From: Cinnamomum chago
Lineage: Eukaryota; Streptophyta; Magnoliopsida; Laurales; Lauraceae
DNA length: 64,000 nucleotides
Assembly (NCBI GenBank): GCA_038049695.1
Contig: CP142457.1
Span: 24,938,501 to 25,002,500, forward strand
Direction of reading: 5' to 3'
Part shown: positions 12,642 through 23,747 of the stretch, piece after piece
Position numbering within the stretch: position 1 is the stretch's first letter
Layout: the number at the start of each line of letters is the position of its first letter
Program-made: the position numbers and the translations under genes
The notes under the pieces: generated by a model
What the model was told of the DNA's origin: nothing
Database searches by the model: none
The model's input: the letters and a program-made list of their open reading frames with translations, nothing else

Positions 12642-13517
12642 CAGTGTTTTTAAAAGCGAGAGGCGCATCAAGGCGCTAAAGTCTCCTGGGGCCCAGGAGC
12701 TAAGGCGCAAGGCGAGGCGCGGGCTTAATTGAAGCGAGGCGCACATTGTAGATAAAAAATAGATATTTTCGTATAGATAGATAATTCAAAATTCAATGAG
12801 CAATGTGTAATCCAAATTCCATCCCAGCAGACATCATTTGATTAAATAAAGGAACAAAAAGTATGACCGTAAAAAAATGCAACTGAAAAAGACTGAAACA
12901 AGGCCCCAAAATCAGATCATTCAACCTAGTGTTATGCATCAGTGGACCTTCAGTTTTAAGTAGATCAGATGCATTGTATTATGTTATGTGGACCACTAAT
13001 GAGCTCACTCATGATTTAAATACAAAATATTCATTCTAAAACATCAATCTAAAAATATCAAAATGTATATATCTCCAAAATCCACATAATCAACTCATAT
13101 CCCCATCATGGCCCATGACCATATCAACATCAACATCAGCATCACCAGATGAAGACAATCCACATCAAAACCAAAATAAGGCCCCACCTCCACTGATGGA
13201 TGAGAAAAATTGGTGATGGTTTGAGAATTGATAACTGTTTGAAAAAAAAAAAAAAAAAAAAAAAAAAAGGCCCAGACCAAACAATCAAAAATATCAATGG
13301 CTGCCCGCACCCCTACTGATGAGAAATTGGTGATAGCCTGGTGATGTGTTTAAAAATAAAAAATAAAAATAAAAAACAAAAACCAGACCTAAGGCACGCG
13401 CTTCATGCGCCTGGCTCCAAGGCTTGCGTCTAGGTTGCGCCTCATTGAATGCACCTCACTTCGAGGTATTTGAAGCCCAACTAGTGCGCCTCGCGCCTAG
13501 GGGCGCCTTTTACAACC
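12642..13517. mobile_element. GC-ended MITE with 11-bp TSD (Mutator-like)
   Basis: It is flanked by a perfect 11-bp duplication CTAGGTTTAAC at 12,631-12,641 and 13,518-13,528. The ends are imperfect inverted repeats rich in AGGCGC words: left CAGTGTTTTTAAAAGCG, right GCGCCTTTTACAACC. The core is AT-rich and contains a poly-A run near 13,239-13,268. There is no coding capacity. TSD length fits Mutator-like non-autonomous elements; the family assignment is inferred. Confidence 0.7.
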
Positions 13518-13528
13518 CTAGGTTTAAC

Positions 13529-13864
13529 AAGAATTGATGAAGCTCTACACTAAATGCAAGCTAATAGCAAATCCAATTGAAAGCAGGCCACGTGAATGCA
13601 CCTTGTATCAACATGCATTAATAAACCAGAGAAAAACCAAACATTCTGAAACTTGTTTTAAGCAACTATAAAAGAAAACAAAGCCCAAGGTGATCGATCT
13701 CAAGGCCTGTCGACAAAGAATATAAAAGCAATGCCAGTTTCAATTAATCGATGATAGATGAGTCTTCTACATGCTATTATACTAATATATGATTTTTTAA
13801 GTTCCTCATCGCCCTAGTTTAAATCCCAACCACTCATTCTTTTCATCTCTTATTTTATACAAAC
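13529..13864. other. Unassigned background
   Basis: No gene or repeat is recognised between the MITE and the RTE LINE. Base composition is ordinary and AT-rich. Confidence 0.4.
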
Positions 13865-13871
13865 TATTCAC

Positions 13872-15610
13872 TAAGGAAGGCAAAAGAGAGATATTCAAGC
13901 TTGCCAAAGCCAGAGATAGGCGGACCAAGAACTTAAACCAAGTTAAATGCATTAAGGATGAGGATGAAAAGGTATTAGTAAAGGAAGAGGGGATAAAGGA
14001 GCGTTGGAAGAGCTACTTCTACAAGTTATTTAACGAAAGCAGTAGTAGTAACATACAATTGGGGCAGCTTACCATTTCTAGGGAAGAATCGAATCATATG
14101 TTCTATAGGAGAATCAGTAGAAAAGAAGTTAAAGAAGTATTGAAAAGGATGACGGATGGGAAAGCGGTTGGGCCAGATGGTATCCCTATTGAGGTCTGGA
14201 GGTGCTTGGGGGAGGATGGCATAAGTTGGTTGACAAAGCTTTTTAATGTAGTGCTAAAGAGCAAGAAGATGTCTGATGCATGGAGGAAAAGTATTCTTAT
14301 ACCCATATATAAGAACAAAGGAGATATTCAAAACTATGCGAACTACCGCGGGATTAAATTGATGAGCCATACGATGAAATTATGGGAGAGAGTTATTGAG
14401 AGAAGACTAAGAAGAACAACAAACGTTTCAGAGAATCAATTTGATTTCATGCCTGGGAGATCAACCATGGAGGCTATCTTTCTCTTGAGAAGGTTAATAG
14501 ATCAGTATAGAGAAGGTCAGAGAGATTTACATATGGTGTTCATTGACTTGGAGAAGGCCTATGACAGGGTTCCTAGGGAGATTCTATGGAGAGTACTGGA
14601 AAAGAAAAGAGTGTGTGTCGCATATATTGAGGCGATAAAAGATATGTATGATAGAGTCATGACATCTATAAGAACGACTGGCGGAGAGACTAAAGAGTTT
14701 CCTATCACGATTGGTCTACACCAAGGCCCAGCGTTAAGCCCGTACTTGTTTGCCCTAGTTATGAATGAGATTACAAGACATATTCAGGATGAGGTGCCGT
14801 GATGTATGCTATTTGCAGATGACATTGTTTTAGTGGATGAGACAAGAGAAGGAGTGAATGTTAAGCTAGAATTGTGGCAGAAAACGTTAGAGACAAGGAT
14901 TTAGGCCAAGTCGATGCAAGACGGAATATATGGAAAGCAAGTTTAGTCAAAGTAGGACACCTAGTAACATATAAGTAAGTTTAAGCACACAAAAGATTGT
15001 AGAGAAAGAAAACTTTAGGTACCTTGGATCTATGGTGCAACAAGATGGAGAGATTGATACTGATGTAAGTCACGGATTCAGGCCGGGTGGACCATATGGA
15101 GGAGTGCTTCGAGTGTCTTGTGTGATCGGAAAGTCCCCCTCAAGGTTAAAGGAAAGTATTATAAAGTGGCGGTACATCCAGCGTTATATAGATCAGAGTG
15201 TTGGGCAGTAAAGCATAATCATGTTGAGAAGATAGAAGTTGCGGAGATAAGAATGCTACGATGGATGTGCGGGATCACAAGGAGAGATAGGATTAGGAAT
15301 GAGGAGATTAGAGGCAAAGTAGGAATAGCACCGATTGAAGATAAAATGAGAAAAAATCGATTGAGATGGTTCGGCCATGTTAGAAGGCGCCCAACGAAAG
15401 CACCTTTTAAAAGGTGTGAAAGCATGGAGATTGCCAGGGTAGGAGAAGGAGAGGGAGACCCAAAAGAAGTTGGAAAGAAACAATTAAACATGACCTTGCC
15501 TACATAGATCTAATGGAGGACATGGCCCTAAATAGATTTGATTGGCGTCGTCAAATCCATATAGCCGACCCCACCTAGTGGGAAAAGGCTTGGTTTGGTT
15601 TGGTTTGGTT
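13872..15610 (+). mobile_element. 5'-truncated RTE-clade LINE (reverse transcriptase pseudogene)
   Basis: The protein carries RTE-type reverse transcriptase motifs in order: DGKAVGPDGIPIEVWRCLG (about 14,155), NYRGIKLMSH, a changed polymerase block FMPGRSTMEAIFLLRRLIDQ, HMVFIDLEKAYDRVPRE with the first catalytic Asp, GLHQGPALSPYLFALV, then after a stop [12 protein letters not shown] with the FADD catalytic pair (about 14,808). The C-terminal RTE signature follows with EIRMLRWMCGITRRDRIRNE and RLRWFGHVRRRP (15,240-15,400). Stops at 14,802 and frame changes near 14,900-15,100 inactivate it. The 3' end is a (TTGGT)n tail, as in RTE elements. A 7-bp TSD TATTCAC lies at 13,865-13,871 and 15,611-15,617, so the 5' truncation is original. 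Confidence 0.9.
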
Positions 15611-15779
15611 TATTCACAATCTAACCCTTGTTGTACTCATTCCTACCTTAAGACTCATTAAACAACTTAACACGTAATAATAAAAGAAAAACAAAAAAGT
15701 TTCATTTCATCATGTTCAACTAGTTACAGCTGCCTTTTAGACCTTGACATATTGGACTGCATGCAGTTGGGCCTGCGTT

Positions 15780-16104
15780 GGCTGCTACTGATGACCTTGG
15801 GCTCGGTCTTGGGCAGATTAAGACCTCTTGATATGATCTTTGATGCGCTGAGCAGCATCAGCACCACTCCCAATGAAGTTCCACTGTGAGAATAAGGCTG
15901 CAATTGATATCTCTTCATACTCAGTCAGTCTATCATGAGCAAATGAACCACTTTGAGGCAGACTATCATGTTGTTTGAGAAAGAGTTCCATCAATCATAT
16001 GTCTAAAGATTAGGCTGAGGATCTCTTAAGAACCAAAAGAATCAGAAGTCAATTTCAGAAATGGAAGTGGAGCATGATTGACATCCATGCTCTAATCTAA
16101 AAGG
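15780..16104 (+). pseudogene. Copia RNase H C-terminal remnant
   Basis: In shifted frames the plus strand gives FHCENKAAIDIS, then HTQSVYHEQMNHFEADYHVV (like the Copia RNase H NPVFHERTKHIEIDCHFV segment), then a degraded D-x-A-E-D/F-T-K region and W-S-M-I-D-I-H-A-L. The last is the usual Copia polyprotein C-terminus just before the polypurine tract. Stops and shifts are frequent. A polypurine tract AAAAGGGGGAG follows at about 16,099-16,109. It lies between the RTE LINE and exon 2 of the FtsHi5-like gene. Confidence 0.65.
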
Positions 16105-16109
16105 GGGAG

Positions 16110-16380
16110 TGAAGTGAGATAGTTTTATATTGATTTTATTGTGCACACATTTCGTATAGTCCTTCATGAAACCATAAGATGAATAGAATAAGAGCCTGTA
16201 TGAGGTGCATTGGTTCTGCTTAACACACCGATTTCTCTCTCATCGCCTCTCCTGTTCTTCCTTTCTCTGTGCTCTAAAATCTTTCTATTTATCCCAAAAC
16301 TCTAATTAGAGAAATTTTATAAATCAAATTTCTACTGTTGAATGGAGAAAGGAGGTGGCTGGTAATATTTTGCACCAACA
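16110..16380 (+). repeat. Probable Copia 3' LTR
   Basis: It directly follows the polypurine tract and starts TGAAGTGAGATAG. A plausible end is ...CACCAACA. The 5' LTR is absent and no TSD could be set, so the right edge is approximate. It lies 176 bp from exon 2 of the minus-strand gene. Confidence 0.45.
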
Positions 16381-16555
16381 TAATTACCAAAAAGGGGGGA
16401 AATGCATCTGTTTGTTTTAAAGCACCATAGAAGTGGAGAAGGTATAACATATTGCAAAACATTACTATCAGTTACAGAAGAAGAGCTTCATATTTTTCGT
16501 GTGATGAATTTTAACAAAACAATGGAAACCACCTAGAAGCTTCAGAGACACTTAC

Positions 16556-16740
16556 TTCCTAATGTTAGTTGGAGTGGGTTCAGGAATCAATGCCTCCATA
16601 AACGCATCATTTAACTCCTTTTTACTTTGATGAAGACGAATGCCTCTATACACAACATAAATTCTTTGACATGAGAAAAATAAAATAAAAATATACAGAA
16701 TCAGGGCACCAATTCGTTTAGGCTCCCATTTCTTGAGGTC
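16556..16740 (-). CDS. FTSHI5: FtsHi5-like protein, exon 2 (membrane segment)
   Basis: The exon reads DLKKWEPKRIGALILYIFIL, then FFSCQRIYVVYRG, then SKKELNDAFMEALIPEPTPT and NIRK. The acceptor is TGCTGTCAG|GAC and the donor AGGAA|GTAAGTG. It joins exon 1 in phase 0 (W-K|D-L-K-K-W) and matches the FtsHi5 order: conserved W-K-D/x-W block, a single transmembrane helix, SCQR, then F-M-E-A-L-I-P-E-P-x-P. The helix would anchor the protein in the inner envelope. The next exon, expected to begin F-K-x-x-x-W-R-K, was not found downstream to position 1. Either the next intron is more than 16 kb long (TE-filled) or the locus is truncated. The AAA and M41-like domains are therefore not in view. Confidence 0.75.
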
Positions 16741-17116
16741 CTGACAGCACAAAATAGACTATATCATTGTCTCACTTTTTGAAACAGAAGCTTTTGTAGC
16801 TTGTAAGCAATGACAAAAGTAACCATGCAGAGAGAATTTATCAATAACCATGCAAAAATGTTTGGATACATGAAACAGACGAGAATTATAGGATAGTATT
16901 GAATAAATGTTTAGTGTAAAGGGAAATATATTCAGGCACATCTAATCATCTATGATGCCAGATACAGATAAAAATAGGCACAGAGATACAAGGATCTAAC
17001 ATACAACACCGCAATAATGGAAATAAAGGACGCGGATACAGAGTATCTTGATGCTTTCTGATGTACCTTTTATTTAATATAATTCACAGTTACTGTTCAA
17101 AAAATATATATGCGGT

Positions 17117-17953
17117 CATAGTTTTCAAAATCGGAATCGTATCGCAAATTGTTCATACCCATGAATCGAATCGAATCGCGAATTGTATCGTGAATCGTAG
17201 GATTTTTTCTTTTTCTAATAAAATTGAAAAATAATTAAAAATTAAAAGAAAAAGGAAAAAGTAATTATCCATAACCATCCATTTTTCCATTTATAGTAGT
17301 ATAAATATAATAACAAGTAAGTCTATCATACAATCATATCAAGAACATCATGACATATATATATGAAATAAACGATGTGTAAATATTAAATAAGATTAAA
17401 ATATCAATATAGATTTTTTATTATCTTTAAATCAGAATATAAAAATAAAATAAAACAAAATCCAAACCATTAATCTTACACGGTAGGATATCTCTTAAAG
17501 TTAAGAAAGTGTTCATGAAGAAAAAAAAAACCAAAATAGATTAAAAGAAGAAGAAGATATAAACAAGCACCATACGGACAGTCGAATACTTTAGTTAAAT
17601 GTATGTTCTTTATTCAGCTTTAAAACCTTATCAAAGCTATAAAAAATGCTTATGAGGTTTCGTTAACTACTAAATAACCTTTTAAAAATCAAGTAATAAA
17701 AGAAAGAGAGAATAAAGAAAGAAAAAAGGTAAAAGATCATCAATATTAGCTTATTGGCTATAGCCATTCTCGCTTAGTTGAATCGCTTGAATCGTAAGAT
17801 TCAATGAAACGAGTATCAAATCATAGGATTCATACCTGAATCCTAAGATTCATTTGTAAATGGGATTCATTACATAGATACGAATCGTTTTCCTTAAGAT
17901 TCGGGATACGAATCGGGATTCAGGATACGAATCATAGGATTCTGATAACTATG
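17117..17953. mobile_element. Non-autonomous DNA element with GATTCG-rich ends and 8-bp TSD
   Basis: The ends are inverted repeats (CATAGTTTTCAAAATC at left; complement of GATTCTGATAACTATG at right). They are flanked by 8-bp TATGCGGT (17,109-17,116) and TATGCAGT (17,954-17,961), one mismatch. Both subterminal regions carry many GAATCG/CGATTC words. An 8-bp TSD suggests the hAT superfamily; no transposase is present. Confidence 0.65.
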
Positions 17954-18099
17954 TATGCAGTCATAATTTTCTGAATTAATGAAATTATCATTGTTCACAT
18001 TCTTTAGAACATTTCTTTATGTTGAAAAGATAAGAAAACTATAAGAACTATATGAAATAATGAACTTGGTAAGTAGGATATACTAAACTTGTACCATGC

Positions 18100-18600
18100 A
18101 AGCATCAGTGCAGCATTGAGTACCGATACAGCATCATATTGGTCCAATATTATGTGGACGGCGGAAGGAGGATGCAGGGCAGACGATGAAAGTAGTTAAA
18201 GATAGGTTTTAGAGATCTCGAGGAGGAGAACTCAAAGAAATCTCAATTTCATTAATCATCAACCATTACTAATAAGCCAAAGAGGCTTTACATCATTATA
18301 TAGGAAAAAGAAATAACCTAGGACTAATCTGAACCATCCAAACACATTGATGGCCAGGATTAAAACATCCTACTAAACAACTTAAAAACATAATTAAAAT
18401 ATCTAAATAATATAAAAATAACATAACAATGAATGGGCTAGGTCTAAAGGCTTGGTTAAGATAGACGGGCCGGGCCCATAGGCGGGTCAACCCATGGAGA
18501 CCATGGGTTTGTCCTGCATCACGTATCTTCCGTGATGCTTCCATGGAAGTCCCGCTGCAAACACCTACCTCCATAAGGAAAATGTGTCATGGCAATCAAT
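18100..18600. mobile_element. Possible LTR-retrotransposon debris
   Basis: The segment has the composition of a degraded LTR on the minus strand: a TGATGCAGGACAAACCCATGG-like block in reverse near 18,500 and a pyrimidine-purine leader near 18,230. No coding domain, pair partner or TSD was found, so this is a weak call. Confidence 0.25.
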
Positions 18601-19030
18601 GCAATATTGGGCTGCATGGAAAATAATAATAATTTTGTTCTCATTGCACAAACACACCCTTATAGTAGATGGATTTCCTTTCCTTCAAACAAGACATTCA
18701 TTGAATCTAAACTCTAATAAAAGAAGAAACTAAATAAAAGAAGATACCTAACAATCCTAGCAATTCATATTTTATTCCTTGCAGTGAGCAGGTTTCCTGC
18801 TGTGAGGGGTTCTGCTTGCAATTTGCTGCTGTTGGCTGTGTTGTTTGTTGCAGCGTGGTTGTTGGCTTTGTCTCTACAGCTGTGTTATAATTCATCTAAG
18901 GTGGGCCCAACTAGAACTGGAATGGGATTTGTCCCAGTGCCAATACAGAGGGGAACAGTGGTTTTCCTTTATTTGGATTTTAGAAATTGGCCGTTCTGTG
19001 TGGCCTGGCCTCAAAGAACTGGTTCCTTAT

Positions 19031-19119
19031 AAAAGTTATCCTTTGAGTTGAGAACTACCAACATCTCTATGCCTACCAAGCCAAAAGTTATGCTTTGAGT
19101 TGAGAACTACCAACATCTC
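19031..19119. repeat. 37-bp direct repeat, 52-bp period
   Basis: A unit beginning AAAAGTTATCCTTTGAGTTG occurs at 19,031-19,067 and again at 19,083-19,119 with one mismatch, separated by 15 bp. It lies inside intron 1 of the FtsHi5-like gene. No function is suggested. Confidence 0.9.
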
Positions 19120-19575
19120 ACAATGGAATTACAAATTCTAGACCAACAAGACAGAACGACCTACCATCAAAAGTCATCAATCTAATCTTCGCCAACAAGC
19201 ACACAATAAACAGACAATTCTATCAAATAGTGATCTCATGTTGATGCTATTTAACTTTCCAAATGGCATATGATATGGAATCAGGAGGCATTATATGACT
19301 CTGAAACCAATTAACTATCAATTTATTTGGTGTCCCATCATGTGGCAATCCATACAATACAACTAATAGGCCCCAGCCCCACCACGATGCACAATGGAAC
19401 AAAAATCCATGCCACTGATTGGTTCTAAGCTTCTAGCACATATCAGCATTTTTGGAGCCACTATTTGTAGAGCCATGAATTCCCCTCTAGTTTTCTTCTC
19501 CTCAAAACCAACACCACCATTCCCACCCCCACCAAAATAAATAAATATAAAATAAAAAGAACTCATCCTGCTCAT

Positions 19576-20478
19576 CAGTGGCGGACCTATGCATATACTT
19601 TTGAAATTGCAAAAACTTAAATGGCCTTACTTGTCCCACATATATCTAATAATTAGTCGCCCCACGTTAAAACCTTGTGATCGCCCCATGTTACAAAACC
19701 TTGGTGATTGAGAGTACCAGACCCTATTCGTGTCGTTCTCTTTCGACATCTTCTTTCTACTGAGAACTCATCCTCTTTGCGCCGATTGAGCTTCTCGTCG
19801 CCCGTACTCTCATGGTTAGTCTCGCTCTCACCAAATAACCCTTAATAAAGCAATCTCCCTCCCTCCTCATATTTAGTATAATCCTAATCACTCTAGCCCT
19901 TAATCTCCAAATCTTAATTTCAAACCCTTAATCTCCAAATCCTAATTCAAACCCCAAGCCCTAAATCACCTAATCTAAGCATATCTACAAGTCCCAAGAT
20001 GACCAAATCACCATTGGGCACATTTTAATTTTTCAATTCACAAATAAATCAGGCCTTAGGGTTCATATGTTTGGATAATTTGAGTTACATTTAAGTGGCA
20101 ATTTTTCTTCTTTGCCATGAGCTCATGAGCAACTATAGGGAATTATTTTTAGAGTTAGGTAAGTGTAGGCAACCAAATTTCTTAGATCAAAATAGAATCC
20201 ATTTGGGAACCCAAATTGGGTAATTGGGTGCTCACCCAAATCACCATTTCAAGGCATCCAAAAACCTAGGATTAAAAGAAGTGTCATCTTAGCTGTTTTG
20301 ATGATGATGAATAATGATCACCTGAATTTTGGGTGAGGCAATGGGAAGACCCTTCAATTAGACAAGAGATTTGAGGATGGAAAAGTTCCCAATCATTTGG
20401 TATTTTAATGTGAAAAAAGTTAGCAAATTTGAGTAAAAGTTTAACCCCACCTAAACAAAAATCTTGGGTCCGCCACTG
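19576..20478. mobile_element. Non-autonomous hAT element, perfect 8-bp TSD
   Basis: Terminal inverted repeats CAGTGGCGGACC... and ...GGGTCCGCCACTG are flanked by the perfect 8-bp duplication CTGCTCAT at 19,568-19,575 and 20,479-20,486. CAGTGGCGGA is a common hAT terminus in plants. About 0.9 kb with no open frame, so it depends on a transposase elsewhere. It lies in intron 1 of the FtsHi5-like gene. Confidence 0.9.
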
Positions 20479-21092
20479 CTGCTCATGAACTGTAGATATA
20501 ATTACTATTAACAGGCCGATTTCAGGACAGTTAATTCAATGGCTACAATATAAAATAAGAAGCTTCCAACATCACCCATTCACAGTGCGGGTAACCACAA
20601 ATTCAACATGGACCAATGAATGGTGGGGTAGGCCCCACAGAAAGCGCCATGCAAGATCTTACTGGTTATAAAACATGTGCATCTTCTAAAAAAATGCATC
20701 AAAAGTCCCTTATAATTCATTAGCAACAAACCCATTAGCCTTCAGGGACTGTCTATTTGCATGGAATCGAATACATAGGAATTAATTGACAAATAAGCTC
20801 CAACAAAGGATTATTATTATTATTTAACTGAGAGGGGTGAAGGGTATAAGGTGGAGATATACTATAAGAAATCAGCTTTCCTAGGATTCAAATTACTATA
20901 GTGATTGCAATGCATTCATTTCCCAACCCCCCTGATTACTTTCCACTGAAGGGGAAAACATATAATGGTTGTTTTCATTGATATTCGGCTTGGTTTCTTC
21001 AATGTTAACCAAATTTAGATATTCCAGTCTTAGAATTCCAAATAATTCAATTGAAACAAGCAAGCCCAAACTGAAATAAAACGAAATAATAC

Positions 21093-21515
21093 CTTCCAGC
21101 GTTCCAACCGATTCCAATCGACAAAAGCCGGGAACAATTCAAATCGAAACCTGTTGAATGCGGATTCCTCCTTCCTAATAGCATCCCAAAACCCATCAAC
21201 CAATCCAGAAATATTGCGATTGGCATGTTCCAAATCCAACCCAGTTGCCCTTTTCAATGACTCGCTCAAGTTCGACAGAGCCCTCTCCGAGCCGCGGCGA
21301 ATGGAGCTGGCAACAGAAGGCCATGAAAAGGCATCAGACCCATTGGGGTTTCCAGAGGCAGACGCTCGAAAAACCAATCTCTTGTGCTTTAGACACTTCT
21401 GATTGTGTTTTGGGGGGAATGGAAATGGCTTTGTAAGAAATGGGTTTGGTGAGTTTGAAGAGCAGAATGAAGGAAAAGGGAGAGGATATGGTCTTGCAGA
21501 GACTGCAAGCTCCAT
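21093..21515 (-). CDS. FTSHI5: FtsHi5-like chloroplast inactive FtsH protease, exon 1
   Basis: The exon encodes 141 residues starting at the ATG at 21,515 (MELAVSARPYPLPFPSF...). The N-terminus is rich in Ser and Pro with few acidic residues, as in a chloroplast transit peptide. It is followed by SASGNPNGSDAFSW, an amphipathic region (SSIRRGSERALSNLSESLKR), a conserved block GFWDAIRKEES, and FVDWNRLERWK. The order and spacing match my recollection of the Arabidopsis FtsHi5 (EMB2458) N-terminus. The exon ends in a good donor (AAG|GTATTA) in phase 0, which joins exon 2. FtsHi5 is known as a proteolytically inactive FtsH in the Ycf2-FtsHi AAA-ATPase complex at the inner chloroplast envelope, linked to protein import. 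An upstream GTG extension in frame is not a plausible plant start. Confidence 0.75.
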
Positions 21516-21678
21516 CTGAGTTCGCAATGCGATGAACACGGTTTTTCGGAGGAAGTAGTAGAGACTGGTTGAGCGCTGCAGGGGTTTTGGGATTTTAAGG
21601 GTTTATCAAGGCCTTCAAAGGAGTATGGGTCCTCTGATTATCTCACTCTCGTTTCTGGCACGTGAGGGCCACACTATT

Positions 21679-21782
21679 TTTTTTTTTTTTTATTGGGCTG
21701 CCCCTCTAGAGAGGGGAGTAAACCTAGAGTGATATAGGGGCTCTCCCTCTTACCACTAGGGTAAGAGGCCATTTTTGCGTGC
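21679..21782 (-). mobile_element. SINE with 13-bp TSD upstream of FtsHi5-like gene
   Basis: A ~104-bp insert reads, on the minus strand, as a tRNA-like body (A-box-like CCCTAGTGGTAAG, B-box-like TAGGTTTACTCC) ending in poly-A, seen on the plus strand as the T run at 21,679-21,691. Perfect 13-bp duplications GGGCCACACTATT lie at 21,666-21,678 and 21,783-21,795. The nearest end is about 165 bp upstream of the FtsHi5-like ATG and in the same orientation as the gene, so it lies in the likely promoter. Confidence 0.75.
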
Positions 21783-21992
21783 GGGCCACACTATTGAAAA
21801 TCAGGATTAATAATGGGGATGTTGTTGTTCAACTGCTATTAGAATTAGACCTTGCATCTATCATGTAACAGTTGAAGTTTAAATATTCCCCTGTAAGTAA
21901 AATTATTCATCGCTAGGGCATCACATAGGAATATAGGATAACTGGTAGGGATAGCAAACATTGTCCTAAGATATCGCATAGGATAATATTTA

Positions 21993-22523
21993 GGGCATGT
22001 TTGTGTAACACTTTTCCGCGGAAAAGTTCACGGTTTTCCGCGGAAAACCCATTTTTCCGGCGTTTGGTGCGGAACAATTCCGCGGAAATGTTTTCCTGCC
22101 TCGTCAGCATTTTCCTTGATAATTGTGGAAATGGGTTTTCTATGGGGGGTATGGGAAATGGTTTTCCTCGGAAAACTTCTCCATCTTTTCCTCACTTTTG
22201 TCCATTTCAACCCAAAAACCCTATAACTCTTTTATTTTTTATTTCTTTATATAAATTATTATTTAATGTTAAATAAATAATATACATGTTGTGTTATTTT
22301 CTTCAAAAAATTATATCATCAAATAAGAAATTTTGATTTTCTATAAGGAATCCACAGCCGCACCAAACAACATCTACACCAATTCAATGAGGAAATTCTT
22401 TTTGCACCAAACATGGATTTCTAAATTCTACGGAAATCCTTTTCCGAGGTTTTCATTTCTATGGAAAATGCTGACGTGGCAATTTCCTCTTTCCACGGAA
22501 AGGGTGTGTACACAAACGTGCCC
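21993..22523. mobile_element. Tourist-like (PIF/Harbinger) MITE, copy 1
   Basis: Ends are GGGCATGTTTGTGTAACAC and the complement of GTGTACACAAACGTGCCC, flanked by TTA at 21,990-21,992 and 22,524-22,526. The 3-bp TTA duplication and G-rich ends fit PIF/Harbinger MITEs. It contains many TTTTCCGCGGAAAA palindromes in both subterminal regions. A closely similar copy lies at 62,026-62,563. Confidence 0.9.
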
Positions 22524-22682
22524 TTAGGGTTAACAAATAGGTCAGGTCAAGTCTATTCGGTCGGATCAGCAGTGGGGTCTGCTGCTTGGAGCACAACCCG
22601 TAGTCGGCCCGTTCCAACCCGCACCCGCCTAATCCACATTTGTTGCAGTCCTAAAAAGGGTCATCCCATAATTTTATCATGT

Positions 22683-22924
22683 TAACCCCAAGGGATTGGC
22701 CGAGTGGTCAGGACCACGGTTCCTCCCTCTTCCGGAGCTAGAGGTCTTGGTATCGACCCCCGGTTCCCCCCTCTTCAGGAGCCGAAGGTTGAGTTTACTT
22801 GTGCTACCACCTAGGGGCCACAGGGGTTTTACCCGGCTTCTCTCTGGGCCCGGAGGGAATAGTCCAACCCAAAGGGTTGGGAACCCTCCGTTAGCAAAAA
22901 TAATAATAATAATAATAATAATAA
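22683..22924 (+). mobile_element. tRNA-derived SINE with (AAT)n tail
   Basis: The head GGATTGGCCGAGTGGTCAGG carries an A-box like that of Leu/Ser tRNAs, and GGTATCGACCCC is a B-box. A GC-rich body follows and the element ends in an (AAT)n tail at about 22,899-22,924. An 8-bp duplication TATCATGT flanks it (22,675-22,682 and 22,925-22,932). Length about 240 bp, normal for plant SINEs. Confidence 0.85.
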
Positions 22925-23405
22925 TATCATGTCATGTTGGTCAACTTATTCAAACTGTTTGGTCCAATAGGTCAATCCTATGAGTCGGATCCATTTTTCT
23001 ATTCAGCTCTTTTGTGACGCTGTACACAGAACCAAACAGAACTACTTGTCTACATCTTATGATTGATTTGAATCAACTGTGTACCCCCACCAATACCATT
23101 CAAATGTCCTGTAAGAAGTTGAGATTACCTGCAAGAAATTGGGGAAGATGGAGTTTCAGAAACTTGGAGGAAGCCACATAGTGGAGCCCACATATTCAAA
23201 ATATATAAAAGTTCAAAATGAATGCTTTTCCGTAGGAAATTTGAACTCACCTTGAGTAGTTAGGAATTTTTACATGTAATAGGAAAATGTTTTACATGAG
23301 AGCCGTTTTTATATGCAAATGAGTCACATTTGGAACACCTATTCAAAATATGATTAGTTCAAAATGAATGTCCTTCCCTTGCATGGGATATTTGAACTCA
23401 CCTTA

Positions 23406-23744
23406 GAGCACGTTTGGTAATAGAGGTGTGGAATCCGTAGATTTGATGATTCTTCACAGCCATTGAAACAAGAAATCCTCAAAGAGAATTTGTATAACTG
23501 AGGGTTTCACTTGATATTGGTGTGTATCGATGCATATAGTTGAGAAAAATGAGGTTCGGTGTACAAATCCATGTAAGTGGGGATTTTCAAATCTCATGGG
23601 GGGAGGTCGAATTTGAAAATCTTAACAAATGAAGATTTCCATTCGTCCAAATCATCAAGAATTTACAATTGTCAAACATGGGTTTTTCATATCTTTAGGG
23701 AAACCGAAAATCTTTTCCCTAGAGATTTGATTGTCAAACGTGAC
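23406..23744. mobile_element. PIF/Harbinger-like MITE
   Basis: TTA duplications lie at 23,403-23,405 and 23,745-23,747. Ends are GAGCACGTTTGGTAAT and the complement of ATTGTCAAACGTGACC, imperfect inverted repeats. About 339 bp, no coding capacity. Confidence 0.65.
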
Positions 23745-23747
23745 CTT

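Larger units (their letters stand above)
16741..21092 (-). other. Intron 1 of the FtsHi5-like gene (4.35 kb, TE-bearing)
   Basis: It is bounded by GT (21,092-21,091) and AG (16,742-16,741) on the minus strand, phase 0. It hosts a MITE with 8-bp TSD (17,117-17,953), LTR-like debris (about 18,100-18,600), a 37-bp direct repeat (19,031-19,119) and a non-autonomous hAT (19,576-20,478). The remainder is AT-rich without recognised features. Confidence 0.7.

Noticed and set aside
15724-15918. Minus-strand open frame resembling a gene 3' exon (ALFSQWNFIGSGADAAQRIK)
   Set aside because: The plus strand of the same bases gives recognisable Copia RNase H motifs (HCENKAAIDIS, YHEQMNHFEADYHVV) followed by a polypurine tract, so the minus frame is an antisense by-product.
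21516-21539. Upstream extension of the FtsHi5-like protein to 21,539
   Set aside because: The codon there is GTG; the first in-frame ATG is at 21,515 and begins a typical transit peptide.
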